64,000 bases of DNA from Alphaproteobacteria bacterium (GTDB lineage: Bacteria > Pseudomonadota > Gammaproteobacteria > Burkholderiales > Burkholderiaceae_C): the NCBI GenBank assembly GCA_030054175.1, contig JASGCM010000008.1, positions 62,001 through 126,000 of the forward strand, written 5' to 3'. The position numbers and the translations under genes are program-made. The notes beneath the pieces are model-generated. The model had not been told where the DNA came from. It did not search any database and saw nothing but the letters and a program-made list of their open reading frames with translations. Positions 24,728 to 34,096 of the stretch are shown in pieces; positions within the stretch are counted from its first letter, which is position 1, and every line of letters starts with the position of its first letter.

Positions 24728-27700
24728 ATGTCCAACACTGAAACGAACGGTCGTGATGCGTGGCCGAAACGAGTGGAAGAGATCGTTCGACAGGCGATCA
24801 TGCAGGAGACCAAGCTGCCGGCCCATCAGCTGGCCAGCGACACCACCTTCGAAGAATACGGCATCGAGTCGGTGATGGTGGTGGCGATCACCCGGCGCCT
24901 GGAAGAGACCTTCGGTGAGCTCGCGAAGACACTGTTCTTCGAGTTCCAGACCATTCGCGAGTTGGCGGGCTTCCTGGCCCGCGAATACCCGCAGTCGGCT
25001 GCCGAGCCCGCACCGGTCGTGGTGAAGGCCGAGCCGATCGTGGCGATGGCAGCGCCTGCCACAGTCGCCGCGTCGACTGCCTCGGTGCCGGTGCAAGCCG
25101 CAGTGCCCGCGCCGGCTGTCGACGCCCAGGAGCTGGGCGCCGCCTTGCCTTGCACCTTCTTGCTGGCCGAGGAGCCGGCCACGGCGCCCAGCCCGCAGGA
25201 CGAGCCGATCGCGATCATCGGCATGAGTGGTCGCTTCCCGATGGCCGACAACCTGGACGAGTTCTGGGCCAACCTCGTGGCCGGCAAGAACTGCGTCTCC
25301 GAGGTGCCGGCTGAGCTGTGGGACTGGCGCGAGATCTGGACGACCGAGAAGGGCGTCGAAGGCAAGTCGTACACCCGCTGGGGCGGGTTCATGAACGACG
25401 TCGACAAGTTCGACCCGCTGTTTTTCAACATCTCGAACCTCGAGGCCCAGTCGCTGGACCCGCAAGAGCGCCTGTTCCTCGAGACGGTCTACCACACGAT
25501 CGAGGACGCCGGCTATGCACGCGAGCAGCTGGCCGGTCGCAAGGTGGGCGTCTATGCCGGCGCGATGTGGAGCCAGTACCAGCTCTACGGCGTCGACTCG
25601 GCGAACGCCGGCTCGTCGTACGCGTCGATCGCCAACCGGGTGTCGTACTGGTTCAACTTCACCGGCCCGAGCATCGGGCTGGACACGATGTGTTCGTCGT
25701 CGCTGACGACGGTGCACCTGGCGTGCGAAAGCCTGCGCCGCGGCGAGACCGAGCTGGCGATTGCCGGAGGCGTGAACGTCACCGTGCACCCAAACAAGTA
25801 CATGTTCCTCAGCAAGACCGGTTTCGCATCGACCGAAGGCCTGTGCCGCGCCTATGGCGAAGGCGGCGACGGTTATGTGCCGGGCGACGGTGTCGGTGCG
25901 CTGCTGCTCAAACCCTTGAGCGCGGCCCAGCGTGACGGCGATCGCATCCTGGCGCTGATCCGCGGCTCGGCGATCAACCATGGCGGCAAGTCGAACGCCT
26001 ACACGGTGCCCAACCCGAAACTGCAGGCCTCGCTGATCAGGGAGGCGCTCGACGCGGCCGGTGTCGACCCGCGCACCATCAGCTACATCGAAGGCCATGG
26101 CACCGGCACGGCGCTGGGCGACCCGATCGAGGTGCGTGCCCTGACGCAGGTCTTTGGTGAATCGTCCGACGAGGTCGGCTACTGCGCGCTCGGCTCGGTC
26201 AAGTCGAACGTCGGTCACCTCGAATCGGCCGCCGGCTTTGCCGGTATCGCCAAGGTGGTGCTGCAGATGCGGCACCGGCAGCTGGTGCCGTCGATCCACA
26301 CCGAGGTGCTGAACAAGAACATCGACTTCGACAAGACGCCGTTCGTCGTGCAGCGCACGCTGGCGCCGTGGCGCCAGCCGGTGATCAAGGACGAGCAGGG
26401 CGGCGAGGTTCGCGTGCCGCGGCGCGCGGGGGTCAGCTCGTTCGGCGCCGGTGGCGCGAACGGCCATGTCGTGCTCGAAGAATACGTCGAGGCGCCGACG
26501 CCCGCCGTCGCGGTGCCGGCGTCGTCGCAGCTGTTCGTCTTCTCGGCGAAGAACAACGAGCGCTTGCAGGCGGTGGTGCAGCGCTTCGTCGCCAGCGCGC
26601 TGTCCGATGCACCGGCGCGCGTGGCGACCGGACCGGCCGCCGAAGAGGTGCTGGTTGTCGTCGCCGGCGCGCTGGGCGTATCGGCCCGCCTGCTGGAGGC
26701 CGACGACGCGTGGGCCGATCTGTCGATCGACTTCTGGGCCGCCGAGCGGATCGCGCGGCGCGTCAACGAAGCCTTCGAGACGGGCTTGACCGCCGACGAC
26801 GTGCTGCGCGCCGGTACGGTGGGGCAGTTGTGCGCGCTGTGCGGTGGGGCTGGCGGCGCAACGGGCGCGAACGAGCCCGAGCGCTTTGCCAACCTGGCCT
26901 ACACGCTGCAAGTGGGCCGCGAGGCGCAGGCCAAGCGGCTCGCGGTCGAAGCCGACAACTTCGGCCAGCTGCTCGAGCGGCTCGAGCGTTTCCTGACCGG
27001 TGCGCAGGAGTTCGACGGCGTGGCGACCAGCCCCGCATCGAACCGCGACCGCGTGCAGGCCGACGGCGAGCAGGACCAGGAGTTCCTGCGCTCGCTGGCC
27101 CGCGGCCGCAAGTGGGCCAAGCTGGCGCGCCTGTGGTGCCATGGCGCCAGCTTGCCGTGGGCCGAATGCCATCGGGGGTGGCCGGTGCGTCGTGTCGACC
27201 TGCCGCTGTACCCGTTCGCCAAGGAACGCTGCTGGGTCAACACCGCCGCGACGGCGAAGCCGGTGGCCGCGGCCAGCGGCCTGGCGGCCCAGTTGAACGC
27301 CCTGCAGAGCCTGGACGGCACGCTGCGTTTCGATCTGCGTTGGGACGCCGCCGCCGCCGCCGCCGCTGGCGCTGCCGAGGCCCGCATCATGGGCTGGATC
27401 GGCGAGGCGGCGGACTTCGTCGGTGAGCGCGGCAGCGCGAACGACGTGCGCTGGCAGCGCGGCGCGACGCTCGACGCCGGTGCCGCCTTGACGCTCGAGA
27501 TTGCGCAGGGCCCGGCCGGCGCCGAAGCGCCTGCGGTTCGCCTGCTGGATGCGGCGGCCCAACCGCTGGCCGGCGCGGTGCTGCGCCAGCGCGACGAGAC
27601 CGGTAGCGAGGTGGTGGCCGCGACGACGGACCTGGCCGCGATCAAGGCCCGCTGCCCGCAGGCGCTTCCGGCGTTCCGCGCGGCGGGCGTGAGCATGGAC

Positions 27701-30700
27701 GATGCGGCTACCGGTGAGCAGACCGCGGTGGCGCGGTATCAGCTCGCACAGCGCACGCTGCCGGCCTGGCAGGCAGCGTTGGCGCTGGTCGATGCGGCGG
27801 CTGGCCTGGTGGCACGCGCCTGGTCCGGCGCCGTCGGCAGCGATGCGTCGGCCTGGCGCGTCGACCATGTCCGGCTGGTGGGCGTGTCGGCGCCGGCGGG
27901 CTCGATTTTCCTGCGGATGCTGCCCGAAGGCGGCTATGCCGTCGACGCGCTCGACGCGGAAGGGCGCATCTGGATGACCGCGCGCGGGCTGCGCGCGAAC
28001 CAGGGCGACCCGGTGCTGGAGCGCATGTTCTACCGCCCCGAGTGGGTCGAGCATGCGCTGCCGAGGGCCGAGCCGACGGCTGGTGAGGCGAAGGGGGCCG
28101 TGGTGCTCGTTTACCCGAGCGCCGCTGCGTTCGTCGCCGAGGGGCTGAAGAAGCGCCTGAACCAGCCGGTGCACGAGATCGTGCTGGGCGGCAAGACGGC
28201 GGTGCTGTCGGCCCGCTCGTGGAGCGTGGCGCTGACCGACGAAGCGGCCGTGCCGGCCTGCGCGCAGCACATCGGCGCGATCGACACGGTCTACTTCCTC
28301 GGTGGCGTGAACATCGAGCATTGGCACCCGCGCAGCACCAAGGAGCTGCGCGACGTGCAGACGGCCAGCACGGCGATGCTGCTGCGCCTGGTCAAGGCGA
28401 TCGAGGCACAGAACGGGTCGCGCCAGCGCTGGTCGCTGCGGATCGTCAGCAATGCCGTCGCGAAGATCGCCGACGACGATGTGATCCAGCCGTTCACCGC
28501 CGGCCTGCTCGGCTTCGCGAAGGCGCTGACCAACGAGCTGCCGCACGTCGCGACGCAGTGGGTCGACCTGGCGCTCGGCGAAGGCGTCGTTGCGCTGACG
28601 CCCGAACTGGGCCAGGACCTCGACCGCGTGATCGCCGGCGTCGGTGACGGGCAGCAGCTGGCGTTGCGCGGCGGCATGGCCTATCGCCGCACGCTGCGGC
28701 CGGCCAGCCTGCCACAGCCTCAGGCGAGCGCGTGGCGTGACGACGGTGTCTACGTGATCGTCGGCGGCGCCGGCAATGTCGGCGTGCGCATCAGTCAATA
28801 CCTGGCCGAGCGTTGCGGCGCCAACATCGCGTGGATCGGCCGCCGCGCGGCGGACGACGCGATGCTGGCCCAGCGCGCCGAAGTGGCCGCCGGCCGCGTC
28901 CGCTACTACCAGGCCGACATCGGCGACGACAAGAAGCTGGCCAAGGCGCTGCAAAAGATCGAAGCTGAGATGGGCACCCTGCGCGGGGTGTTCCATTCGG
29001 CGATGGCATTCTCGGGCGGCCGTCTGGCGACCTTGTCCGAAGCCGAGTTCAACGACGCGCTGCATGCCAAGACGATCGGCTCGCACGCGCTGTACCGCGC
29101 GCTGAAGGGGCGCGACCTCGACTTCCTGATGTTCTTCTCGTCGGGCGAGGCGTTTGTCGGCAACAGGGGCTGGGGCGCCTACACGGTGGCCTGCAACTTC
29201 CAGGACGCCTTCAGCCTGCACCTGCGAGAAGAGACCGGCTGGCCGGTCCACGTCATCAACTGGGGCTTCTGGGAAGGCAACGACCGCGGCGACCCCGAGC
29301 TGCTGCGCGCCAAGGGCATCTACCCGCTCAACGGCGAACATGGCGGCCAGGCGATCGAACGCCTGCTGACCAGCGGCCTGGGCCAGGTGATGGCACTGAA
29401 CGTCTCGGACGCGGTGCTCGAACGCATGGGCGTCGAGCTGCCGAAGCCGGCCCAGCCGGCCCAGCCGGCACCGGCGAAGCCCACGGCGCGCCCGGTCGTC
29501 GAGTCGAAGGTCGCCGAGGCGGGCCGCGAGGCCGGCAAAGTGATCGAGCATATCTCGCAGCAGGCCAAGGTGGCGCATGTCGAGGCGGCGCTGACTGTCG
29601 ACGCGGTGGCGCAAAGCATGCGGGCGATCGTGGCTGACACGCTGATGATCGAGCGCGAGAAGATCGACTTCGATGCCGACCTGGCCGACTTCGGCGTTGA
29701 TTCGCTGATCGTCGTCAACCTGCACCGCGCACTCGAAGAGCTGGCCGGCACGCTGCCCGCGACGCTGTTCCTCAACTACCAGTCGGTGCGCGAGGTCGCC
29801 GAGTTCCTGATCAACAACCATGTCGAACAGGCGCGCCAGCTGCTGGGCGGGTCGGCTCCAGCCGCGGTCGCGGTGGACGAGACGCCGGTACAGGTCGTGA
29901 CGACCGCGGCCGGGCCGACGGCGGCCGAGCTGTCCGACCGGGCCCGCGTGCTGCGCCGCATCCCGGCCGACCAGATCGAGTCGTTCCTGTTCTCGTACGG
30001 TGACCTCTTCCGCGAAGGCGAGCTTGCCAATGCGCAAGCGAGCGGCACGGCCGAGGTCGGTGCGGACGAGCTGCTGCACCTGCTGGTCGAAGTGCCTTCG
30101 TGCCCTCAGGTCGAGGTGTTCGTCACCGGGGAGGGCTCGCCGCTGGTGCTGATGCCGGCGGTCGCGCTGACCGCGCCGGTCTGGCTGAAGCAACTGGAGT
30201 CGCTGCGCACGCAGCACCGCCTGATCGTGATCCACGCGCCGGGCTACGGGCTAAGCAAGACGATCCGCGAGTCGACCGCCGCCGGCGTGTCGCGCGTGTT
30301 CTCCGAGGTGCTGCAGCGCCTGATCGGCGCGCAGCCGGCGCACCTGGTGTCGTCGTGCTTCGGCTCGATCGCGGCGGCGCACCTGGCCCGCTTCCATCCG
30401 GAACAGGTCGCGTCGCTGAGCATGGTCGGCGGCTTCTACGACGGGTCCGACCTGCCGCCGGTGACGGCCGACAACCTCTCGATCGAAGAGGTGATGCAGA
30501 TGATCCAGACCGTCTCTGGGTCGCTGAAGCTGGACTTCGACACCGTCGCGGCGCAGTGGCCGGCCGACGATCCGCGCCGGCTCGAGACCGAGCGCATGGG
30601 CGGCCTGCTGATCGGCAGCCAATGCGCCAACCCGCTGGTCGCGATGCGCTACCTGAACGAGATGATCACGCTGTCGACGCTGGACTGGGTGCGCGAGATC

Positions 30701-30934
30701 CGCCGGCCGCTGAACTTTGTGTTCGGCGATCTGGACACCGTGATCCGCCCGGTGCACTCGCAGACGATGCACGAGGCCACGGCCGGCTCCGGCCTGGTCG
30801 AGATCAAGGGCTCGGGCCACTACCCGTTCTTGACCCACCCGGGCGAGTTCGACGACGCGCTGACCCGCTTCGTGACTCAGGTCGATGCGACGCTCACGTC
30901 GGACGCTGCGGCCGATTCCTCTGTCCTTTCCTGA
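24728..30934 (+). CDS. Terminal PKS: ACP-KS-(degenerate ACP, degenerate DH)-KR-ACP-TE
   Basis: 2,068 residues; AAGGAG precedes ATG 24728. An N-terminal ACP (Ser in YGIESV, ~46) serves the previous module. KS runs from ~160 with Cys 322 in DTMCSSSL (Met where Ala is usual), EGHGTGTALGD and VKSNVGHLESAAG. Between KS and the linker end (LPLYPFAKE, ~825) lies an ACP-like segment (~637-705) without the carrier Ser. Residues ~858-1098 look like a double hotdog lacking the HxxxG motif, so any DH is inactive. KR (~1340-1565) has GGAGNVG and retains Tyr/Asn (GAYTVACNF). ACP: FGVDSL. The terminal alpha/beta hydrolase has SSCFGS in place of GxSxG, making Cys 1877 the nucleophile, with Asp in FGDLDT and His in GSGHYPF. 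It would release the chain by hydrolysis or cyclization. Confidence 0.9.
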   Translation: MSNTETNGRDAWPKRVEEIVRQAIMQETKLPAHQLASDTTFEEYGIESVMVVAITRRLEETFGELAKTLFFEFQTIRELAGFLAREYPQSAAEPAPVVVKAEPIVAMAAPATVAASTASVPVQAAVPAPAVDAQELGAALPCTFLLAEEPATAPSPQDEPIAIIGMSGRFPMADNLDEFWANLVAGKNCVSEVPAELWDWREIWTTEKGVEGKSYTRWGGFMNDVDKFDPLFFNISNLEAQSLDPQERLFLETVYHTIEDAGYAREQLAGRKVGVYAGAMWSQYQLYGVDSANAGSSYASIANRVSYWFNFTGPSIGLDTMCSSSLTTVHLACESLRRGETELAIAGGVNVTVHPNKYMFLSKTGFASTEGLCRAYGEGGDGYVPGDGVGALLLKPLSAAQRDGDRILALIRGSAINHGGKSNAYTVPNPKLQASLIREALDAAGVDPRTISYIEGHGTGTALGDPIEVRALTQVFGESSDEVGYCALGSVKSNVGHLESAAGFAGIAKVVLQMRHRQLVPSIHTEVLNKNIDFDKTPFVVQRTLAPWRQPVIKDEQGGEVRVPRRAGVSSFGAGGANGHVVLEEYVEAPTPAVAVPASSQLFVFSAKNNERLQAVVQRFVASALSDAPARVATGPAAEEVLVVVAGALGVSARLLEADDAWADLSIDFWAAERIARRVNEAFETGLTADDVLRAGTVGQLCALCGGAGGATGANEPERFANLAYTLQVGREAQAKRLAVEADNFGQLLERLERFLTGAQEFDGVATSPASNRDRVQADGEQDQEFLRSLARGRKWAKLARLWCHGASLPWAECHRGWPVRRVDLPLYPFAKERCWVNTAATAKPVAAASGLAAQLNALQSLDGTLRFDLRWDAAAAAAAGAAEARIMGWIGEAADFVGERGSANDVRWQRGATLDAGAALTLEIAQGPAGAEAPAVRLLDAAAQPLAGAVLRQRDETGSEVVAATTDLAAIKARCPQALPAFRAAGVSMDDAATGEQTAVARYQLAQRTLPAWQAALALVDAAAGLVARAWSGAVGSDASAWRVDHVRLVGVSAPAGSIFLRMLPEGGYAVDALDAEGRIWMTARGLRANQGDPVLERMFYRPEWVEHALPRAEPTAGEAKGAVVLVYPSAAAFVAEGLKKRLNQPVHEIVLGGKTAVLSARSWSVALTDEAAVPACAQHIGAIDTVYFLGGVNIEHWHPRSTKELRDVQTASTAMLLRLVKAIEAQNGSRQRWSLRIVSNAVAKIADDDVIQPFTAGLLGFAKALTNELPHVATQWVDLALGEGVVALTPELGQDLDRVIAGVGDGQQLALRGGMAYRRTLRPASLPQPQASAWRDDGVYVIVGGAGNVGVRISQYLAERCGANIAWIGRRAADDAMLAQRAEVAAGRVRYYQADIGDDKKLAKALQKIEAEMGTLRGVFHSAMAFSGGRLATLSEAEFNDALHAKTIGSHALYRALKGRDLDFLMFFSSGEAFVGNRGWGAYTVACNFQDAFSLHLREETGWPVHVINWGFWEGNDRGDPELLRAKGIYPLNGEHGGQAIERLLTSGLGQVMALNVSDAVLERMGVELPKPAQPAQPAPAKPTARPVVESKVAEAGREAGKVIEHISQQAKVAHVEAALTVDAVAQSMRAIVADTLMIEREKIDFDADLADFGVDSLIVVNLHRALEELAGTLPATLFLNYQSVREVAEFLINNHVEQARQLLGGSAPAAVAVDETPVQVVTTAAGPTAAELSDRARVLRRIPADQIESFLFSYGDLFREGELANAQASGTAEVGADELLHLLVEVPSCPQVEVFVTGEGSPLVLMPAVALTAPVWLKQLESLRTQHRLIVIHAPGYGLSKTIRESTAAGVSRVFSEVLQRLIGAQPAHLVSSCFGSIAAAHLARFHPEQVASLSMVGGFYDGSDLPPVTADNLSIEEVMQMIQTVSGSLKLDFDTVAAQWPADDPRRLETERMGGLLIGSQCANPLVAMRYLNEMITLSTLDWVREIRRPLNFVFGDLDTVIRPVHSQTMHEATAGSGLVEIKGSGHYPFLTHPGEFDDALTRFVTQVDATLTSDAAADSSVLS

Positions 30935-30948
30935 AGGTCCTGACAACC

Positions 30949-32472
30949 ATGCGCAATTCACTTTCCTACCAGCTCGAGATGCGGCTGGACCAAGCCACGG
31001 GCTGCCTGACCGGTGCGGGCTACATCCAGAGCCTGCGCGATTCACGCGACCTGTGGCTTGATGGCCGCCGCGTCAGCGTCACCGAGCACCCGGCGTTCGC
31101 CGGGTTGCGCAACGAGATGGCGCGCCTGTACGACTTGCAGCACCGCGCCGACCTGCGCGAGGCGATGTCCGAGCCGCTCGAAGGCGCGCCGTATCGCGTC
31201 AGCCGCTCGTATGCGCGTCCCTACACCGAAGAGCAGCTGCAGGCCAAGTGGGCCAACTCGCACCTGTGGATGGAGCACAGCTGGGGCCAGCTGCCGCGGG
31301 TGCCCGACTTCATGGCCAACGTGGTGGTCGGCCTGTACGACTACCGCGAGGCGTTGGCCAAGGTCGCCCCGCAGTTCGGCGACAACGCGGCGCACTACTA
31401 CGCCTACTGCAGCCGCCACGATCTGAGCATCACGCACGCGATCGGTGACCCGCAGATCGACCGCTCGGCCGGCCCGAGCGACAACCCCGACCTGGCGCTG
31501 CGCGTGGTCCGCGAGACGCCGGACGGCGTGGTGATCCGCGGCGCGAAACAGGTCGCGACGCTGTCGCCGTTCGCGCACGAAGTGCTGATCTACATGTCGC
31601 CGACCTTCGCGATGCGCGACAAGCCGGAGTTCGTCATCTGGTGCGCGCTGCCGATGCAGACGCCGGGCCTGCGCGTGATGTGCCGCGAGGCGCTGCCGCG
31701 CACCGAGGGCAGCTTCGCCCACCCGTTCGCCGGCCGCTACGACGAACAGGACGCGATGCTGTTCTTCGAGGACGTCTTCGTGCCGCGCAACCGCATCTTC
31801 CTGCTGCGCGACGCTAAGACCGCCTTCGACGGCTTCCGGCGCCTGAACGCCTGGTCGCTCTATGTTGGCCAGATCCGCTTCTACCACCGGATGATGACCC
31901 ACCTGGCGGTCGCCGCGATGGTCAGCGATTCGATCGGCGTCAGCGGTTTCCGCGAGATCCAGGGCAAGCTCGGCGAGCTGGCCACCTATGTCGAGATGAC
32001 CCGGCTGGCGCTGCTGGGCATGGACAAGCAGACCAGCCGCACGCCAGGCGGGCTGCTGGCGCCGGGCTCGACGCTCGGGCCCGATGCATTCGCGGCGCAG
32101 ATCGGCACGCGGGCCAGCGAGATACTGCGCGAGCTCGGCGCCTCGGGCCTGCTGATGCAGCCCAGCGAAGCGGACCTGGCGACGCCCGAGCTGCGCCCGC
32201 TGCTCGAGCGCTACATGTGCGGCAAGGACATCGATGTCGACCGCAAATCACGGCTGTTCCGCATGGCCTGGGACCTTACCTGCGATAGCTACGGCATGCG
32301 TCAGGAGCTCTACGAAAAGTGGAACCGCGGTGACCTGGCACGCAATCGCATCGCCCTATTCAACACCCTGGACCGATCGGCGATCACCCAGCGCATTCAG
32401 GACGCGATCGCATCGCCGTCGTTCGGCCTGCAGGACCGTCCGGTGCCCGAGCGGGTCACCAAGGTGCCTTAG
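30949..32472 (+). CDS. HpaB-family flavin-dependent monooxygenase (4-hydroxyphenylacetate 3-hydroxylase-like)
   Basis: 507 residues from the ATG at 30949; the 790-residue ORF-track version extends back through the PKS. The N-terminus (GAGYIQSLRDSRDLWLDG, then TEHPAFAGL and ARLYDLQH) is typical of HpaB/HpcB enzymes. The acyl-CoA-dehydrogenase-like core and length of about 500 residues also match. These two-component enzymes use FADH2 supplied by a separate reductase to hydroxylate phenols ortho to an OH, or to N- or S-oxidise other substrates. No reductase gene lies in the cluster, so a general flavin reductase would be needed. A phenolic 3-amino-4-hydroxybenzoyl unit would be a natural substrate. 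Confidence 0.88.
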   Translation: MRNSLSYQLEMRLDQATGCLTGAGYIQSLRDSRDLWLDGRRVSVTEHPAFAGLRNEMARLYDLQHRADLREAMSEPLEGAPYRVSRSYARPYTEEQLQAKWANSHLWMEHSWGQLPRVPDFMANVVVGLYDYREALAKVAPQFGDNAAHYYAYCSRHDLSITHAIGDPQIDRSAGPSDNPDLALRVVRETPDGVVIRGAKQVATLSPFAHEVLIYMSPTFAMRDKPEFVIWCALPMQTPGLRVMCREALPRTEGSFAHPFAGRYDEQDAMLFFEDVFVPRNRIFLLRDAKTAFDGFRRLNAWSLYVGQIRFYHRMMTHLAVAAMVSDSIGVSGFREIQGKLGELATYVEMTRLALLGMDKQTSRTPGGLLAPGSTLGPDAFAAQIGTRASEILRELGASGLLMQPSEADLATPELRPLLERYMCGKDIDVDRKSRLFRMAWDLTCDSYGMRQELYEKWNRGDLARNRIALFNTLDRSAITQRIQDAIASPSFGLQDRPVPERVTKVP

Positions 32473-32524
32473 GCCCGCGTGCTGCCCGAACCCTATCTCC
32501 AATGACAAGAAGGATGACCCTGCC

Positions 32525-33895
32525 ATGAGCCAACAACAAGCCGCCCCTGGAGGCCCGCAACAACTGCCCCCGGTGTGGGCGATCGTGATCCCGGTGTTCA
32601 TCGAGCTGGTGCTGACGTTCTCGGTGTTTTTCTCGGATTCGTTCTTCCTCAGCCGGATCTCCGACGCCGTAGCCGCGAGTGTCGGCACCACGATCCCGAT
32701 CTTTATGGTCTGCGTGCTGGTCGCGATGATGATGGCGCAGGGCGCCAGTAACGCCGCCGGCCAGTTCAACGGCGCGGGCCAAACGAAGGAGTCTGGCCGG
32801 ATCTACTGTGCTGCGCTGGTGGTGAACGCTGTCCTCGGACTGTTGGCCGCCCTGGCGATGGGCTTCGGCGCTTCGGTGATCGCCAAGGGCTTAGGGCTTA
32901 CGGGTGACGAGCACGGCCATGCGGTCGCGTTCATGTCGGCCATCGCACCGGCGTTGATCTTCATCGGTCTGAAGTACGCGCTCGGCTCCGTGTTCGTGTC
33001 GCGCGGCCAGACGGTCTGGACGATGTTCGGCGGCGTCGTTGCGATCGCCGTCAACATCGCGCTGAACATTGTCTTCCAGCGGGCCGGCATGGGCATCGAA
33101 GGCGTCGCACTGGCCACCATCCTGGCGCAGGTGGCGGTGATCGTGTTCTATGTCGTCGTGATGCTGACCAAGGTGAAGTCGCCGCACGAGTGGCGGGCCT
33201 TCTTCGCCGCCCCGGCCGAGCCGATCCGCAACGTGCTTCGCATCGGCGTGCCGTCCGTCGTCCAGCCAGTGTCGGCCGAACTGGCGATGCTGGTGATCGC
33301 CGCGGCAGCCGTCCACCTGGGCACCGAGGCGATGGCGGCACGGGTCTACGTGATGAACCTGGCCACGGTGGCGATCTGCTGGGCTGCGGCGGTCTCGATC
33401 GGCAACCAGGTGCTGGTGGCGATCCTGGTCGGTGCCGGGCAGCCGCAGGCGGCCAACGCGGTGCTCATGTCGAACCTGCGCATTGCGGTGGTGGGCAGCC
33501 TGCTGATCGCGCTCGCGCTGTGGGCCTCGGGCGGCACGCTGGTGGGCATTTTCACCCAGGACCCTAAGATCATCGCGATCAGCACGGACCTGCTGGTGCT
33601 GGCGATCCTGCTCGAGCCGGCGCGCTCGCTCGGCACGCTGTCCAGCTTCGCACTGAAGGCGGCGGGCGACGCCAACTACCCGGCCGCCGTCGGGCTGGGG
33701 GTGACCTGGCTGGTGGCCGTGCCGCTGGCCGTCTACCTGTGCCTCTACAGTGGCCTGGGTATGGCCGGCCTGTGGGTCGGTCTGGTGGTTGACGAAACGC
33801 TACGCGGCATGATCAATTTCCGGCGTTGGCAGTCTGGTAGGTGGCAGAGTAAGGCTTTAACGATGCCTGCTTCTTCAGCCAAAGAAGCGCTATGA
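32525..33895 (+). CDS. MATE-family efflux transporter
   Basis: 456 residues from the ATG at 32525 with AGGA upstream. About twelve hydrophobic segments arranged in two halves are visible, and the protein starts with a cytosolic Gln/Pro-rich stretch. The repeated polar-hydrophobic pattern (IELVLTFSVFFSDSFFLSR in the first helix and IGVPSVVQPVSAELAMLV at the start of the second half) is typical of Na+- or H+-driven multidrug and toxin extrusion proteins. Position within the cluster points to export of the product or self-resistance. Confidence 0.88.
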   Translation: MSQQQAAPGGPQQLPPVWAIVIPVFIELVLTFSVFFSDSFFLSRISDAVAASVGTTIPIFMVCVLVAMMMAQGASNAAGQFNGAGQTKESGRIYCAALVVNAVLGLLAALAMGFGASVIAKGLGLTGDEHGHAVAFMSAIAPALIFIGLKYALGSVFVSRGQTVWTMFGGVVAIAVNIALNIVFQRAGMGIEGVALATILAQVAVIVFYVVVMLTKVKSPHEWRAFFAAPAEPIRNVLRIGVPSVVQPVSAELAMLVIAAAAVHLGTEAMAARVYVMNLATVAICWAAAVSIGNQVLVAILVGAGQPQAANAVLMSNLRIAVVGSLLIALALWASGGTLVGIFTQDPKIIAISTDLLVLAILLEPARSLGTLSSFALKAAGDANYPAAVGLGVTWLVAVPLAVYLCLYSGLGMAGLWVGLVVDETLRGMINFRRWQSGRWQSKALTMPASSAKEAL

Positions 33896-33955
33896 GTACT
33901 CTATCTTTCATTGATGCTGACTGGCGGCAAAGACTTACCTGCACGAAAAATTTCA

Positions 33956-34072
33956 CACAAGTAAGCGGCCCCGATAAATTTCGCTCCGCGACTTTTGCGC
34001 CGTCTGCTTCAAAAAACAATGACTTAGCCAAGTTTTTCGGAGCGAAACTTGTGCTAGGGCGCTTACTTTTCG
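33956..34072. repeat. Large imperfect inverted repeat (possible MITE or insertion scar)
   Basis: The left arm (33956-33988) and right arm (34038-34072) pair as AAGTAAGCG with CGCTTACTT and TTTCGCTCCG with CGGAGCGAAA, with a few mismatches between, around a 49-bp centre. The segment is AT-richer than the flanking PKS-cluster genes. It lies within the small ORF 33892-34107, which is therefore probably not a gene. Integron attC core sites were looked for and not found in the right places. Confidence 0.65.
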
Positions 34073-34096
34073 ATTTAACTGAATTTGGAGACTTTA

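Noticed and set aside
23165-30235. Antisense ORF of 2,356 residues
   Set aside because: It lies opposite the clearly recognisable PKS domains; long antisense frames are expected in very GC-rich coding DNA. Its sequence is low-complexity, rich in Arg, His and Gln, with no domain signature.
33956-34080. Integron attC site before the Cass2-like gene
   Set aside because: Cass2 proteins occur in integron cassettes, so I looked for RYYYAAC/GTTRRRY core sites. ATTTAAC is present at 34074-34080 but in the wrong position relative to the arms, and no matching partner core is found.
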